In this document: positions 46,640-58,170 of the stretch, piece after piece
Layout of the letters: each line of letters begins with the position of its first letter
Numbering within the stretch: the first letter of the stretch is position 1
Source: Celoporthe dispersa
Lineage: Eukaryota > Ascomycota > Sordariomycetes > Diaporthales > Cryphonectriaceae
DNA: 64,000 bases
Assembly (NCBI GenBank): GCA_016584495.1
Contig: WAID01000008.1
Location: forward strand, 62,001 to 126,000
Direction of reading: 5' to 3'
Made by a program: the position numbers and the translations under genes
Notes under the pieces: generated by a model
What the model saw: only the letters and a program-made list of their open reading frames with translations
The model's database searches: none
What the model was told of the DNA's origin: nothing

Positions 46640-48929
46640 ATGGCTGGAAGCTCTGCTTCCTACAGCTGGCCTCCTCGCTTCAGCAACGTAGAGCGGGCAA
46701 CGGTCTCCTGTCAGACGACGACGATGACGACTCCTCACTCGACGGGATCGCGCGCAGTATCGAGCAGGACGAAGCTGAAGTGATCCAAGACCTCATTGAC
46801 TTGACTCAAGATGACGATGACGACAGAGACCCAAAATCGACCTTCGAGTCTCATGCTAACCGTCAACGTTGCCAGAGATCGACCGTCATCGTCAGGGGAT
46901 GGAATTGGCCGTTCATGATGTTGTCGAGCTTGTTGAGTCTATTGGAGCATGGGCGATTCAGTTCGTCGAAATCCAGGAAATATGCGTCGATCAGTCCAGG
47001 TCCCGAGTTCTACTCCGCGGTGTACCGTATACACGCACGAAGAACCTGCGAGGAAGGCTTGAGGCAGAACTCAATGAGATATGTCAAATCATTGAAGTCG
47101 ACCATGAAGATCATCGTACCGAGGAGCAGCAAATGATGATCGAAGTCCCTGGCGAAACAGTCTTGACCAAACGAGTCCTCAATAAGACCAACTCAAACTT
47201 TCCCAATTGCCGCCTAGGCAACGACTCGACCTGGCTTTCTCAGCCACATACGCGGAAGGAGGAGGTAGCTCCCTAGCATGTCGGTGGAAGATGCGCATCG
47301 AGTATCAGAATCATCGTCACCGAAAGATTGACCGCCCCTCGGCGGCGCCTTGATACACCTTTCTGAAGACGATGTCGAGCCAGGCCCGTACCGCGTCTCA
47401 GACTATCAGCGACAGCAAGATTGGCGTGGCCGCCGACGCGGCACACGGACAAATATGATGGGCAGCTACACCTTTGGAGACATTTTTGCGGGGCTGGTGG
47501 TGCCTCTCGTGGTGCTGTAATGGCAGGCTTCGAGGTGAGTCTTTCTTCTATCATATGGTCAGTAATAACTCACTCGATAAGTGCTAATTCGAGAAACCTG
47601 CATCTTATCCTTCAGCCCATCGTTGCGGTTGACCATTCGTCTACAGCCTGTCAAACCTACCGGCGCAATTTTCCAAACACGAGCCTGTTCGAACAAGACA
47701 TATACGGGTTCATCCATGATCCCGAGAAGTTCTACGTTGATGTTCTGCACATATCTCCGCCTTGCCAGCCATATAGCCCTATCCACGTTCATGAGGGCCA
47801 GAATGATGAAGCTAATACTGCTGCTCTGTTCTTCCATGATGTTCTGGAAAAGACGCACCCACGTCTCATCACCCTGGAGCAGACATTTGGGCTTACTCAT
47901 AGCAAGCATGTTCTGTGGTTCAATGCTCTGATCCGAGGCTTTACGTCTCGTAATTACTCTATCAAATGGTATTGAGTCGTTCTACGCATGCTTTTACACA
48001 TTTACAATTTCACTGACAGAGCATCTAGGAAGAACCAGCTGCCCTTGGTCGAGTTTGGGCTGCCCCAAACACGCAAGCGCCTTATCATGATCGCCGCCTG
48101 CCCCGGTGAGAAACTCCCTCCGCAGCTTGCTGCAACACACGGCAGTCAACCTCACCAAGTGCCCTTCGTGACGGAGGGCGACGCTATTGGTCGGCTGCCT
48201 AGAAACGCTACACTGCACGACGTCCATGCGGCTCGGCGGGTGAATGCGGCGCGGAGGAACCCAAACTCCCCACTTCGACGCACGATCACCTGCTCTGGAG
48301 CAGAAAACACGTTCCACTACGATGGCCAGCGAGTGTACACGTTACGAGAGCTCGCCTGCCTCCAGGGGTTTCCGGTCTCGCATGTGTTCGAGGGTCACTC
48401 TCAGGGCGCGATCAAGCGCCAGATCGGGAACGCGTTCCCGCCCTCGGTGGTAGAGGCGATCTATAAACACCTCCGGCGATGGCTGGAGCAGCGTGACGAA
48501 ATCCGAGGTCCGGCCGTTCCTTTACCGTCGACTCCTCGTGGAAGGCGGAGCAGCATTCCGTCGCCAGCGGGATCCGGCTCTGCTCCGCGCTCACAGTTAT
48601 TATGGAATTTTCTGCGCACCCCATCGACCGGGTCCAGTCCTTCTAGCATGAGCCGAAGCCGTAGCCTTTTGCAGAGTGCTAAGCGTAAGATGGCTTCTGT
48701 GGAGTTTGATGAGAACGAGGTGCTGAGAGAGTCGCCATTGAAACGCAAGAGTCTTGACAGAGATGGTGAGGACGCTTCACTATCTGTGACCAACCCGAGA
48801 GAACGAAGGGCGTCCGTCTCGTCTGTGTCTTCGGAGGCTCTCCAGGAAGGCAGCCGTGCCTTGTCGTTTGGGAACAGGCTGGGCAAGCTGCCAGCCACTC
48901 GAGCCAGCAGCAAGGATTGGATTTTCTGA
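46640..48929 (+). CDS. rid: RID/Masc1-type C5-cytosine DNA methyltransferase
   Basis: Three exons: 46640-47534, 47616-47968 and 48029-48929, about 717 residues once five missing bases are allowed. Methyltransferase motifs in order: I, YTFGDIFAGAGGASRGAVMAGF; IV, HISPPCQPYSPIH with the catalytic Pro-Cys; VI, RLITLEQTFGLTH; VIII, FGLPQTRKRLIMIAACPGE; a target-recognition region; IX-X, YTLRELACLQGFP and GNAFPPSVVEAI. The Glu-Gln-Thr in motif VI, in place of the usual Glu-Asn-Val, is diagnostic of the RID/Masc1 family. This family is needed for repeat-induced point mutation in Neurospora and premeiotic methylation in Ascobolus. An acidic N-terminus (DDDDDDSSLDG, DLIDLTQDDDDD) precedes a BAH-like segment (VLLRGVPYTRTKNLRGRL). 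The C-terminal 150 residues are Ser/Arg-rich. The start at 46640 is tentative. Apparent deletions: about 46672, 46869, 47220, 47338 and 47490-47493. Confidence 0.88.
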
Positions 48930-51401
48930 GCGTATCAGATGGCATGAACGACGCATGAAAAGAGAGAAAGAAAAAAAGGAAGGTCTATGGTATGTGTGGG
49001 AACCCTTTTTTTGGGGGTCTTTATGGATCAATGTGCTGAGGATGGGTGATCACACTTCTCCTCTGTGGGCTACGGATGAGTCACGAGACGAGAAAGACGC
49101 GTTCGTACGGAGCAAGAAACGACGATGACGACGACGGGGTTGCAGCACATTTGTCAGACCTAGGCGGTAGGATGAGCGGATTTGGATGAAAGCGAAGGCG
49201 GTCAGATGAACAAGCTGCTGGAAGGCCCATGGTACCCAGGAGAAGCTTTGGACACGATGCGGCTCGATTCTGAGTCTTGTGGGCGACCTTGTTTATTAAT
49301 ACTTAAACGATGGCGCAATCTGTGGGCTGCTGTGGTCCAAGCTTCACTTGTGGTCGGGAGCAAAACCTTAAACCAACTGACAGCTGACCTTGAAGTACAT
49401 AACGTGTGAGTCTAGGTTATATGTGAGAAGAAATGAGGAAATACTGCAGTTTGGGACAGGCACACAGACCGAGACATCCCCAGAAGCAGCAGCCGGCCAC
49501 TGCTGCCAAGCTCGCGGTGGCAGAACCCGCAGTGCCGCTCTGGGGAAGGGCAGGTGCTCTCGGCAGTGGTGACCTCACAGGCCTGAGAAGGGACGATCAT
49601 GACCTGTTCTGCGATGGCCTCAGCCCCGTTTCTTGCATCAGCCAGGAGACTGGATTCAATTTATTTACTAAATGAACAATCACACACACACAATGTATAT
49701 TTCGGCACACTGGTCCCGAGAGGGTGACGACAGGTGACAGCAGCTCTTGTTCAGCCTGACGCCGTCATGGATGGATGGAAGGAAGACAAGGCAAAATAAG
49801 GTTAAGATCGATCGAGACCACGGCGATGGTCCTCGTCATGGCCTCTGCGACCTGATTCCCAGCCAGCCCGGCTGTGACGGCACGCTCGGCGGGGTGGACA
49901 CGGAACAAGCCTTCATCGTCTGGCCCTCCCTCCTCCTTCCAATGAGAGAGATATCGTCGATCTCCAGGCGCGTCGTCATGACCTGGCTCGTAATTACGAG
50001 GACGCTGAAGAAGATCCTCACCAAGCAACCCACAAAAACAAGCATCCTGGAGAGAGGAGAGAGGAGAGAGGAGGGGAGAGAGAGAGAGAGAGAGAGAGAG
50101 AAAGAAAAAGAAGGGGAAAAAAAGAGGAGACAGATTATGGACCGGCTGTTGCGGTCGAGAGAAGAGAGAAAGACACGGACACGGCTGCTCAGCCGCAGAT
50201 GACAATAGCCTCTTAGGCAGATGGCGAGCTTGACAACAGCAGTCAGCACTACTTTCTTGTCAACCAGCCGCAGCACGGCGCACTAGGCATGCGTTCGTTG
50301 CGCGGGACCTAATTTCTCACCATTTGCGCCTCGCTACCGTTTCCAATGGTACAATGGTGCACGCCTACTGCAGCCCTGCCCGAGCGCGCACACGGCTTAG
50401 AGCGAGCCGGCGAATGGGATACAATATACCTCCCGATTACGAAGCGACGGTTCGTCCCACCTCAGGTCTGTCCCAAAAGCTTCTGTAGAAACTCGCCCGA
50501 CAATGGCACGAGCTCGTGGTTGCGATTTTTAAGCTTCCTGGATAGGGAGCCAAGCCTCACGGCCCCCTGTCAATCCTCGGAACGATCACGTTTCGAGCCT
50601 ATCTTGTCACCCTCTCTTTAACTCTCCTTGGGGGCTCTCTCTATTTCTTTCGTCCTATCTTGTGTTTGACCTGGGGGCGGGGGCGGTGGGCCCAAGGCAG
50701 ACAGACATCAAGGGCACATTTTGGTCAACGCTACTATTCACTACCACGCTGCCCACTAGGGATGGATCTGATCTGGCGCTCACCCGTGTTCCTCCTCCTC
50801 CTCCTCCTCCTTCTTGGGTCGCCTACTACGACGACCGTGCTTGGGGGCCTAGGCGTCCATTACTACTAGGCTTACCTACATAGTACTTACAAGTACCCGG
50901 TCAGCCCTGATCTGATGTCAAGCCTAGCTCCCTCTCTTCTTTCTCACTGCCATAGACAAAGCACTTTATGTGACCGTCCCGTCCCGCCCTTTGGTGTGTG
51001 TGTGTGTGTGTGTGTGCGTGTGTGTGTGTTAATGTGTGTGTACTTTCAGCCTGTTGTTAGGGCTCGTTCCGGTGTTTTCTTCTGGTCCTAGGGAGGATTT
51101 CCCTTAATTTTGTTGGCCACCCGACCGCCTCCTTCTCGCCGAGGCTTCACCCGCACACTCACACATGAATGACCTTTTATGATCACCTCTACAGCTTCAT
51201 CTTCCCCCTCCTCCCTCTACTCTAGGACGGCCCATCATCTCTTTTTCCAGAGACTGAATATCTGTCCCTACGAACCTCCCTCACCTGTCCTCGCAGCTCA
51301 CTCACCTGGTTTTCTCTGGGTAGACGAGCCATCCTCCAGGTGATTCAGCTGCTTCACTGGCCCCGGCCAGCACACGGCTCACTACCACACAAGAGATCAT
51401 A
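48930..51401. other. 2.5-kb gene-poor intergenic region
   Basis: No supported gene. It includes a GA run at 50045-50105 and a TG run near 50996-51040. TCC/CCT repeats lie near 50791-50812. It carries the 3' flank of the methyltransferase gene and the promoter of the SGNH hydrolase. Confidence 0.5.
50045..50105. repeat. GA-rich microsatellite
   Basis: About 60 bp of GAGAG units, with (GA)10 at the right end, in intergenic sequence. This is purine-rich DNA capable of triplex formation. Confidence 0.75.
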
Positions 51402-51419
51402 GTGAGCACAACAACAACT

Positions 51420-52630
51420 ATGGCTACATATACAGGCAGTTCCCCTGTTGTAGAGGACGGCATGTCATCGCCACCACCCGCAGGCGAGGCACCAGGAGGG
51501 ACTCAGCTGCAGGACGCCTCGGCACGATCCTCACGGAGCTCATATGTACAAGGCACGGAAAAGCCAGGCCTCACATCTACAGCCTTGTCATCGAGACTTC
51601 ATCCCAAGACCTGGTCGCGCAAGATCAGGATATCCGCTCTCGCATGCCTGGTCTTGCTCGCCCTGGCTCTTGTCCCAGGTGGGTTTTCACCCTGATCTCC
51701 CTTCTCTCATGCATTCCTTACTATAATTCCTCTCTCTCACACACACACTCTCTCTCACACACACTCTCTCTCTCACTTTTCACTCTCAAGAACCACCCCT
51801 CACTGACACTCACCTCCAGCCATCGCCGTCCCACTTGTAGAGCGGGCCCACCACAGCAGCTCCGGCTCTCCCAAGCCAGCCGCCACCCCTAACGCCAACC
51901 CGCCCAGCACATCCCTCATCGCCAACGGCACCGCCCTGCGCATCATGCCCCTGGGCGCGAGCATCACCTACGGCCACCTCTCGACCGACGGCAACGGCTA
52001 CCGCGAGGACCTCCTGGACCTCCTCCTCCAAGGCGGCAACGACAACGTCACCTACGTCGGCAGCCGGCACAACGGCACCATGGCCGAGAACGCCGTCGAG
52101 GGCTGGCCGGGCTACCGGATCGACCAGGTCATGCCCGAGGCGGCGGCCTCGGTGCCGACGTACCTGCCCAACATCGTCCTGCTCAACATCGGCACCAACG
52201 ACTGCGTGCAGGACTGGAACGTGGACAGGACCACCGAGCAGTCTAGCGTGGAGCCCTCCTGACCGCCAACGCCACCATCGACATCGGCGACAGGCTGCAG
52301 GCGCTCGTCGAGGACGTGCTGGCGTGGTCGCCCGGCACCACCGTCGTCATGAGCACCCTCATCGTCAACAAGGACAACTCCACCAACGCGCGGGTCGGCG
52401 ACGCCAACACCCAGTTCCGCGCGGTGGCGTCGTCGCTGCGGGCGGCGGGGCGGAGGGTCGTGCTGGCCGACATGGACGCCTCGGCGGGAGGGCCGAACAT
52501 GACCACCATGGCGGACGTCACGCACCCGGATGATGTTGGGTATGCGCTCATGGCGAACAGGTGGTATGCTGCGCTGCAGGAGGCTGGGGAGGAGGGCTTG
52601 GTTGTGGCGCCCAGCGAGGTGGATGCTTGA
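51420..52630 (+). CDS. Membrane-anchored SGNH hydrolase (CE3-like)
   Basis: Two exons, 51420-51678 and 51820-52630, give 356 residues after one missing base near 52250. I use the ATG at 51420; a GTG 18 nt upstream is in frame but not a normal start. Residues 1 to about 72 are hydrophilic and Ser/Pro-rich. They are followed by basic residues and one hydrophobic segment (ISALACLVLLALALVPGAIAVPL), so the topology looks type II: cytosolic tail, external catalytic domain. Catalytic blocks are RIMPLGASITYGH (Ser), YVGSRHNGTM..GWPGYRIDQV, LLNIGTNDC and ADVTHPDDVGY (Asp/His). This order matches CE3-type carbohydrate esterases of the SGNH superfamily, which deacetylate xylan. N-glycosylation sites are frequent. 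The substrate is inferred from the family only. Confidence 0.85.
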
Positions 52631-53471
52631 GAGACTGAGAGAGAGAGAGATGGATGTTGTGGCGCTGCCTGGGTCTTGGGCACGATGGTCTCGTCCTGTG
52701 CACAATAGCGTTTGTTCTTTTCTGGAGTTGTGGACTGGATGGTTTGAGCTGCAAGAGATACCCTCCTTCATATAGATTTGGGCCTTTCAAGATTTGTTGA
52801 CAGACGGCATAGCGGAGCAGATACAGTCCCTCCCTGTCCCGGGGTGAGCATTACAGACACATAGAAAACAGATAAAAATAAAAACAAAACTTACACATGA
52901 AGAATACACCACAAAAACCCACTATGAGAATTGAAGAGGTACTCATCAGAGCCAAGACGGGAGGAGGGAATGGCCTTTCTCTTGGGTCGCGGGGGACCTG
53001 GCCTGAGCTGCTGAGACCACCACCGGCAGCCGTCCAACGAAGCGACATACCTGCTCGAGAATGGAGAGACTGGGTGAAGAGTTAGTGGCTGTCAGGGTCG
53101 GGTAGAGGAGCCAAAGTCGAATAGTCGTGCAATGAACGGCACCAGAGTTTTTGTGAAATGGTGATCGCTGTCAAGGCAGCCCGGAGAGGTGCGAGCCTTG
53201 TGTCGTTCGTCATGTGTCATTGAGGAGATTATTCGTACATCAGGAGGGTCACCCACACCACCTCCGCACCATTATAAAAATAAAATAAAAACCGAAAGAA
53301 AGAAAAAAAAGAAATGTTGCATGCTCCGTGAAAGTTTAGATGGACAGATCAGTCGTACTTGTAGCGCTGGTGGATTTCCTTATCCTGAACCGCCCCCGCC
53401 CCCTCCTCTTTTTCTTCTCGCCAGATACATGTATATATATATATATATACTCAGAAAGTCCTCCGTCCCAT
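52631..53471. other. Convergent intergenic region
   Basis: About 840 bp between stop codons of the SGNH hydrolase (+) and the GT71 gene (-), with no gene. It contains A-rich stretches near 53277-53312 and a (TA)n run at about 53431-53450 just downstream of the GT71 stop. Confidence 0.6.
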
Positions 53472-54937
53472 CTATGAGTCAAAGACCTCTCGGTGGTGCT
53501 CCTCGAGCCGCTCGCACATCAGCGGCCTTCCCTTCCACTCCTCGATCACGTCCTGCAGCTCGCAGCCGGTCTGGACCAGCAGGTCCCAGATGCTCTCCTC
53601 GATGTCGAAGCCGAACTGCTTGACGAGGGACTCCTTGGGGCCGAGCAGCCTCAGCCTCGTGGTGCGGTCCGTGGCCAGCAGGTCGCCCTCGTCCACGAGG
53701 TGGCCGGCGTTCATCTTGGGGTGTTGCTGTGCAGGAACATGGGCTTGATGCTGTTGTGCAGGGGTGGTGACGACGACGAGGTGGAGGACAGGTAGCGGTA
53801 GTCGTCCGCCGACGAGTGCTGGACCATGGCGGTGACCCGGTCCATCAGCCCGTCGTGCCGGCCCAGGCTCGCGACGCTGGTCTTGACCCTGTAGAAGGTG
53901 GAGTTGAGGCTGACGGCGGCCGCCATGAACGTCTCCTTGTCGCCCTGGCCGAGCGCGCCCTGCGACAGGAGGGGGTAGTAGTGCTCGGGCCCGAACATGT
54001 TGTAGTACGTCGCCAGCAGGAGGGGCGCGAGGTGGGTGGCCTTGTTGACCGCCAGCTGGCCCGCCTCGCTGGACGTCGCGGGCAGGTCTGCAGGGTAGCT
54101 CGACCGCCCCGCGACGGCCCAGAACTTGGGGCTCTCTGTTGCCCTCCAGAAGTCCGGCCAGACGACCAGGCCCCTGGAGCGGTATGGCTCGACGTCGAAG
54201 ATGGCGGTCGCGGGGTCGGCCAGCGGGATGCTGTCGCTGTCGAGGAGCAGGGCGTCGGAGAAGGAGGAGAGCAGGAGGGCGAGGGACTTGAGCTGGTAGT
54301 GGGTGATCTTGATCTCCGCGTCGTCGCCGGTGCCGACGCGAATGCCGCTCCTGTCGAGGATGTGCGACAGCACCACGCACCTGGCGTCCAGCTTCTTCAG
54401 GTACCTGTTGCAGACCTCCGCCTCGAACTCGGCGTCGTTGGGCACAAACACCTCGACGGGCAGCGTGCTCCCCGTCCTCCGCAGCATGTGCAGGCTGATG
54501 ATGGCCGGGCCAAAGTACTCGCCCCCGCCGACCATGACGATGCCCCGCCCCTTGAAGACGTCCACGCCCTTCCAGCGCCTCTGCGACGCGTTCCTCTGCC
54601 CGTCCCCGAGCTCCTCCTCGAGCCTGTCCACGAAGAGCCCGTGCATCTCCCGCAGGGACCCGAGCTCCTCGATGGACTGGCGGACGTGGTCGCGGTAGGG
54701 CTGCCGCGTCGTCTGCCCGGGCGTGGGGTTCTGGGTCTGCGCGTGCCCGTTGAGCACGATCTTGGGGGCCCTGGGGCGGGCCTCGTGTATGATCCTGCTC
54801 CATTTCGCCCAGAGCGCGCCCACGTCCTTGATCTCGCCACCGTCATCGCCCTTGGCCGTGGTGAGGACCGGCTTGACGCCGGGGCGCCTGGACCCGGAGG
54901 CTGAGGTCTGGTCGTCTGTAGCAGGGTCGTCGCTGCC

Positions 54938-54980
<43 letters not shown>

Positions 54981-55201
54981 TCGTCGCTGTCACGATCGCT
55001 GCTGTGGAATGGGAGGATGACCTGTGGCAGCTGGAATGTGGCTAGCTTGGAGCTGGCCTCCTCCTCGATGGCGTGGGCATAGGCGACGGCGTCGAAGGTC
55101 TTCTCGATGATGGTGCTCTCGACATTGCGACGGTACCGGAACAGGACGATGATGGTGCCAAACAGAGCCAGCAGGGACAATATCCGCCGAGCCAGACGCA
55201 T
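53472..55201 (-). CDS. Golgi GT71 (Mnn1/Mnn2-type) alpha-mannosyltransferase
   Basis: A single exon, 576 residues with one missing base restored at 53718-53721. Type II membrane topology: a short N-terminal tail, a signal anchor (ILSLLALFGTIIVLF, residues about 7-21) and then a luminal stem. The stem contains a run of Asp-Ser dipeptides (about residues 75-90). The catalytic domain shows GRGIVMVGGGEYFGPAIISLHMLRRTGSTLPVEVFVP and LLLSSFSDALLLDSDSIPLADP, in which Asp-Ser-Asp is the metal-binding DXD-type motif. SRGLVVWPDFWR and EAGQLAVNKATH follow. GT71 enzymes extend N- and O-linked mannans in the Golgi, so the gene fits the wall-glycoprotein theme with GH76 and the GPI proteins. The C-terminal KFGF-type segment (KESLVKQFGFDIEESIWDLL) lies beyond the shift and is needed for full length. 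Confidence 0.88.
54929..54985. repeat. Coding hexanucleotide repeat in the GT71 stem
   Basis: Tandem GTCGCT units (GCTGTC on the plus strand), about seven or eight copies, encoding alternating Asp and Ser in the luminal stem of the GT71 protein. Perfect DNA-level repetition suggests recent expansion and likely length polymorphism. Confidence 0.85.
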
Positions 55202-56561
55202 GATGGTGGAACAAGATATCAGGCCCGTTGTCTCGTCATCATCATTTGGGTCTGGGGCAGTGAGGTGTTCGAGGGCTCGGTGGCAAGAGCTCGATCAGGT
55301 CTTGGGTCAGGGGCCTAAGGGGTTCGCAGGTGGTGGCTGGTGATCAATGGAGAGCCGCGTGTTGCTCGCTGGGGAGGGAATTCTTTTGTCTTGTTGTTGT
55401 TGTTGTTGGAAGCTGAAAATGCATCCCCTGAAAGTGCGAATGTCCAGCACACCACCAAAGGCTACGGCACATGCATGGAGTTCCTTTTCGCGGCACGGCC
55501 ACCAACGGAGAGGCGCGGTGTGCGTGTGTGCCGCAGGGTCTGCGGTCTAGACAGGATACCCCTGCATGATCCGGCATCTTTTTCTACCTGTACTGTACTG
55601 CGTGGTTTCTATCAATAGCGGTTCATAGTAATTACAGTACCAGAGTACCTGGGTACTTTGTACTTAAGTAATTAACCACAGTAGTGCGCGTGGCCGGTAC
55701 GGAACAGCAAGCACCCTTGATCCCAGCGCGACCTTATGGGGGCTGCTACAGAACCATCGGGCCTGCATGCATGCCCAGCAAACTCACTGCACAGCCAAGC
55801 ACGCAATACTGCAGCAGGTGGCAGGTGAACAGTGATTAACTTTCAGGGTCCCTATATGAAGAGCCGGGTCGCTTACCAGAAGCCAATTGGAAGAAGAGCG
55901 AATACCAGAGACGACCGCATAACAGACGAGTATGACAAGAGGATGCATGCACACACGGTACAAAAATAAGCAAGAACCACTAACCCTATTTCTCCTCCTC
56001 CCAAGTTCCAACTGACGTCACGCCCAACACGTGGTTGCCTCTCGGTTTTGATGCAGAGAACAGTTCAAGTCAAGAACCAGGCACACAATGTAAAACCTGC
56101 CCATCATGATCAGCTCTATAGAAAAGAGAGGAAGAAGAAGAAGAGAACAAAACAAATACCATAGGATCGTACTTGGCGATGGGAAGTAAAGAAAAACACC
56201 AAAGTTTCGGCTGTTCCCACGCAAGTCATCATCGCAATTCCTCTTCTGGTACAAAGGACAGTGTGTGTTGTTGTGTCACCATAACAGCCGTCGACAAGGA
56301 TTCCTGCCCTGGTCTCAGGTGTAAGCTGGGGAGCGATGATCTCATCAGCAGCCAGACACACGTCCTCTCTTCTGTTTTCCCCCTCCTTTTATATCAAGTC
56401 TCAGTCAATCCGACATAACAGCCCTCTTGTGCTTTTCCTCCATCAGCTGCTTATATGCTATGAGTTCCTCTGTATGCTCTGAGCTTCCCTGAGAGAGCCC
56501 TTCCACCAAACAACACATCACCCCCCAAAACAAAAACAAACAGAAATAACCATCAAAAGTC
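55202..56561. other. Divergent promoter region between GT71 and CDF genes
   Basis: 1.36 kb without a supported gene. It contains a GTT repeat near 55390-55408 and AT-richer sequence toward the CDF start. Only short open frames are present. Confidence 0.55.
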
Positions 56562-58170
56562 ATGGTCGGAAGACGATCCCTTGCTGCTTTCTCGCATGGC
56601 CGTGCCAACTCCAAGACCCAGAAAGAAAACAACCCTTCCGACCCAAGCCTGCCGTCTTCAGATTCCAGGATGCCACCAACAAGACGGTGGAGGATCAGCG
56701 GAGGAAGAAGATCAAGGACAAGCTCATCGACGCCGTGAAGGGCGATGAGCTGGAGAGGTTCAGAAAGACAGACGATCAGGTACCTTCCGTCGCCTCCCCA
56801 AGACGCCTCATCCTCAGCGTGCCTTGTCATGCCTAGGCTACCACGTGGTCGTGATCCTAAACTATTATCTGTCTCCTCAGATTAAATCGATCAAGAACAA
56901 GGGCCTCAAGAGATTCTACGAGGCACAGAACGATGCCTTGGGCGACTGGCTCGAGGTTGACTCGGTCGTCAGGAGTATAGCCGATGATATCCTCGAGTCC
57001 TTCGACCCAGATAGGGACCACGACGGGATCCTCGAGCACGGTGGTACGCTGCAGGCGGAGAACGAGGACGTCGAGGCTTTCCTGCCGCAGGAGGAGCGGA
57101 CGAAGCGGAGCAAGGCCGAGAGGTCCGCAAGGAGGGCGATTAATGTCTGTTTTCTGGCTTGACCACCGACCAGAAGCCCTCGGCCGTGGATGTGTCGCTG
57201 CTGACTGCCCTTCCAGATCAACGTCGTGGCCAACATCTTCCTCCTGGCTGCAAAGGTCGTCGCTTGCTTCTTCTCCTCCTCGCTGTCGCTGATCGCGTCC
57301 ACCGTCGACTCGGCCCTCGACCTGCTGTGCACCGTCATCGTCTGGACGACCAACCGCCTGGTGCAGTGGAGGCTGAACTCTCTGGAGCGCCGCTTCCCGG
57401 TGGGCCGGCGCCGCCTCGAGCCACTGGGCATCCTGGTGTTCTCCATCTTCATGATCCTCTCCTTTGCCCAGATCCTCCAGGAGTCTGTCGAGAAGCTCCT
57501 TCCCGAGGGCGACCACACGACCGTGGACCTCGGCGCCATAGCAATGGGCGCAATGATAGCCACTATCGTCGTGAAGGGCACCATCTGGTTCGGCTGCATC
57601 CGCGTGAAGACCACTCAGGTGCAGGCCCTGGCGCAGGACTGCCAGACGGACGTGTACTTCAACACGCTGTCCCTCATCTTCCCCGTCGTCGGCAAGCAGC
57701 TGGGCGTGTGGTGGCTCGACCCCGTCGGCGCAGGGATCCTGTCGCTCTTCATCATCTGGGACTGGGCCGGCACCGCGTTTGAGAACGTCACCCGGCTGAG
57801 CGGTTCCGCTGTCGATGACAGGCTCTTCAGGAAGATCATCTTCCTGGCGTGGCGCTTTGCTCCCATCGTCGAGGGTTCAAGAACATCAAGGCGTACCATG
57901 CTGGCGATGGCGTCTGGGTCGAGGTTGATATACTGCTGCATCCGTATACGCCGCTCATGAGCTCTCATGATATCGCGGAGACGCTGCAGTATTGTCTAGA
58001 GGGGCTGCCTGAGGTCGACAGTATGTTTCTTGCCTCCTGTTTGGTCTTTCTATTTCCTTTTCTAGTTACACTGACCGCTCTCTTTGTTTTTTTAACCCTC
58101 TCTAGGGGCGTTCGTGACCACCGACTACACGGAATCGGGCCCGAGTGGCCACGCTTCGCTCACCAACTAA
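56562..58170 (+). CDS. Cation diffusion facilitator (Mn-CDF type) transporter
   Basis: Four exons: 56562-56779, 56881-57144, 57217-58020 and 58106-58170. They give 450 residues after two missing bases (56633-56635 and 57873-57875). The cytosolic N-terminus of about 160 residues is charged. Transmembrane segments begin at NVVANIFLLAAKVVACFFSSSLSLIASTVDSALD, the CDF signature with Asp residues at about 192 and 196. The second metal-site motif DCQTD is at about 302-306. Both being DxxxD, rather than HxxxD, matches the manganese-type CDF branch. The C-terminal cytosolic domain reads KAYHAGDGVWVEVDILL..HDIAETLQYCLEGLPEVDRAFVTTDY, the ferredoxin-like dimerisation fold. Such proteins export Mn (or Fe/Zn) from the cytosol into organelles. 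The gene is convergent with laccase, 523 bp apart. Confidence 0.9.

Noticed and set aside
53816..54904. Open frame of 362 codons on the plus strand
   Set aside because: Antisense shadow of the GT71 catalytic domain, caused by high GC.
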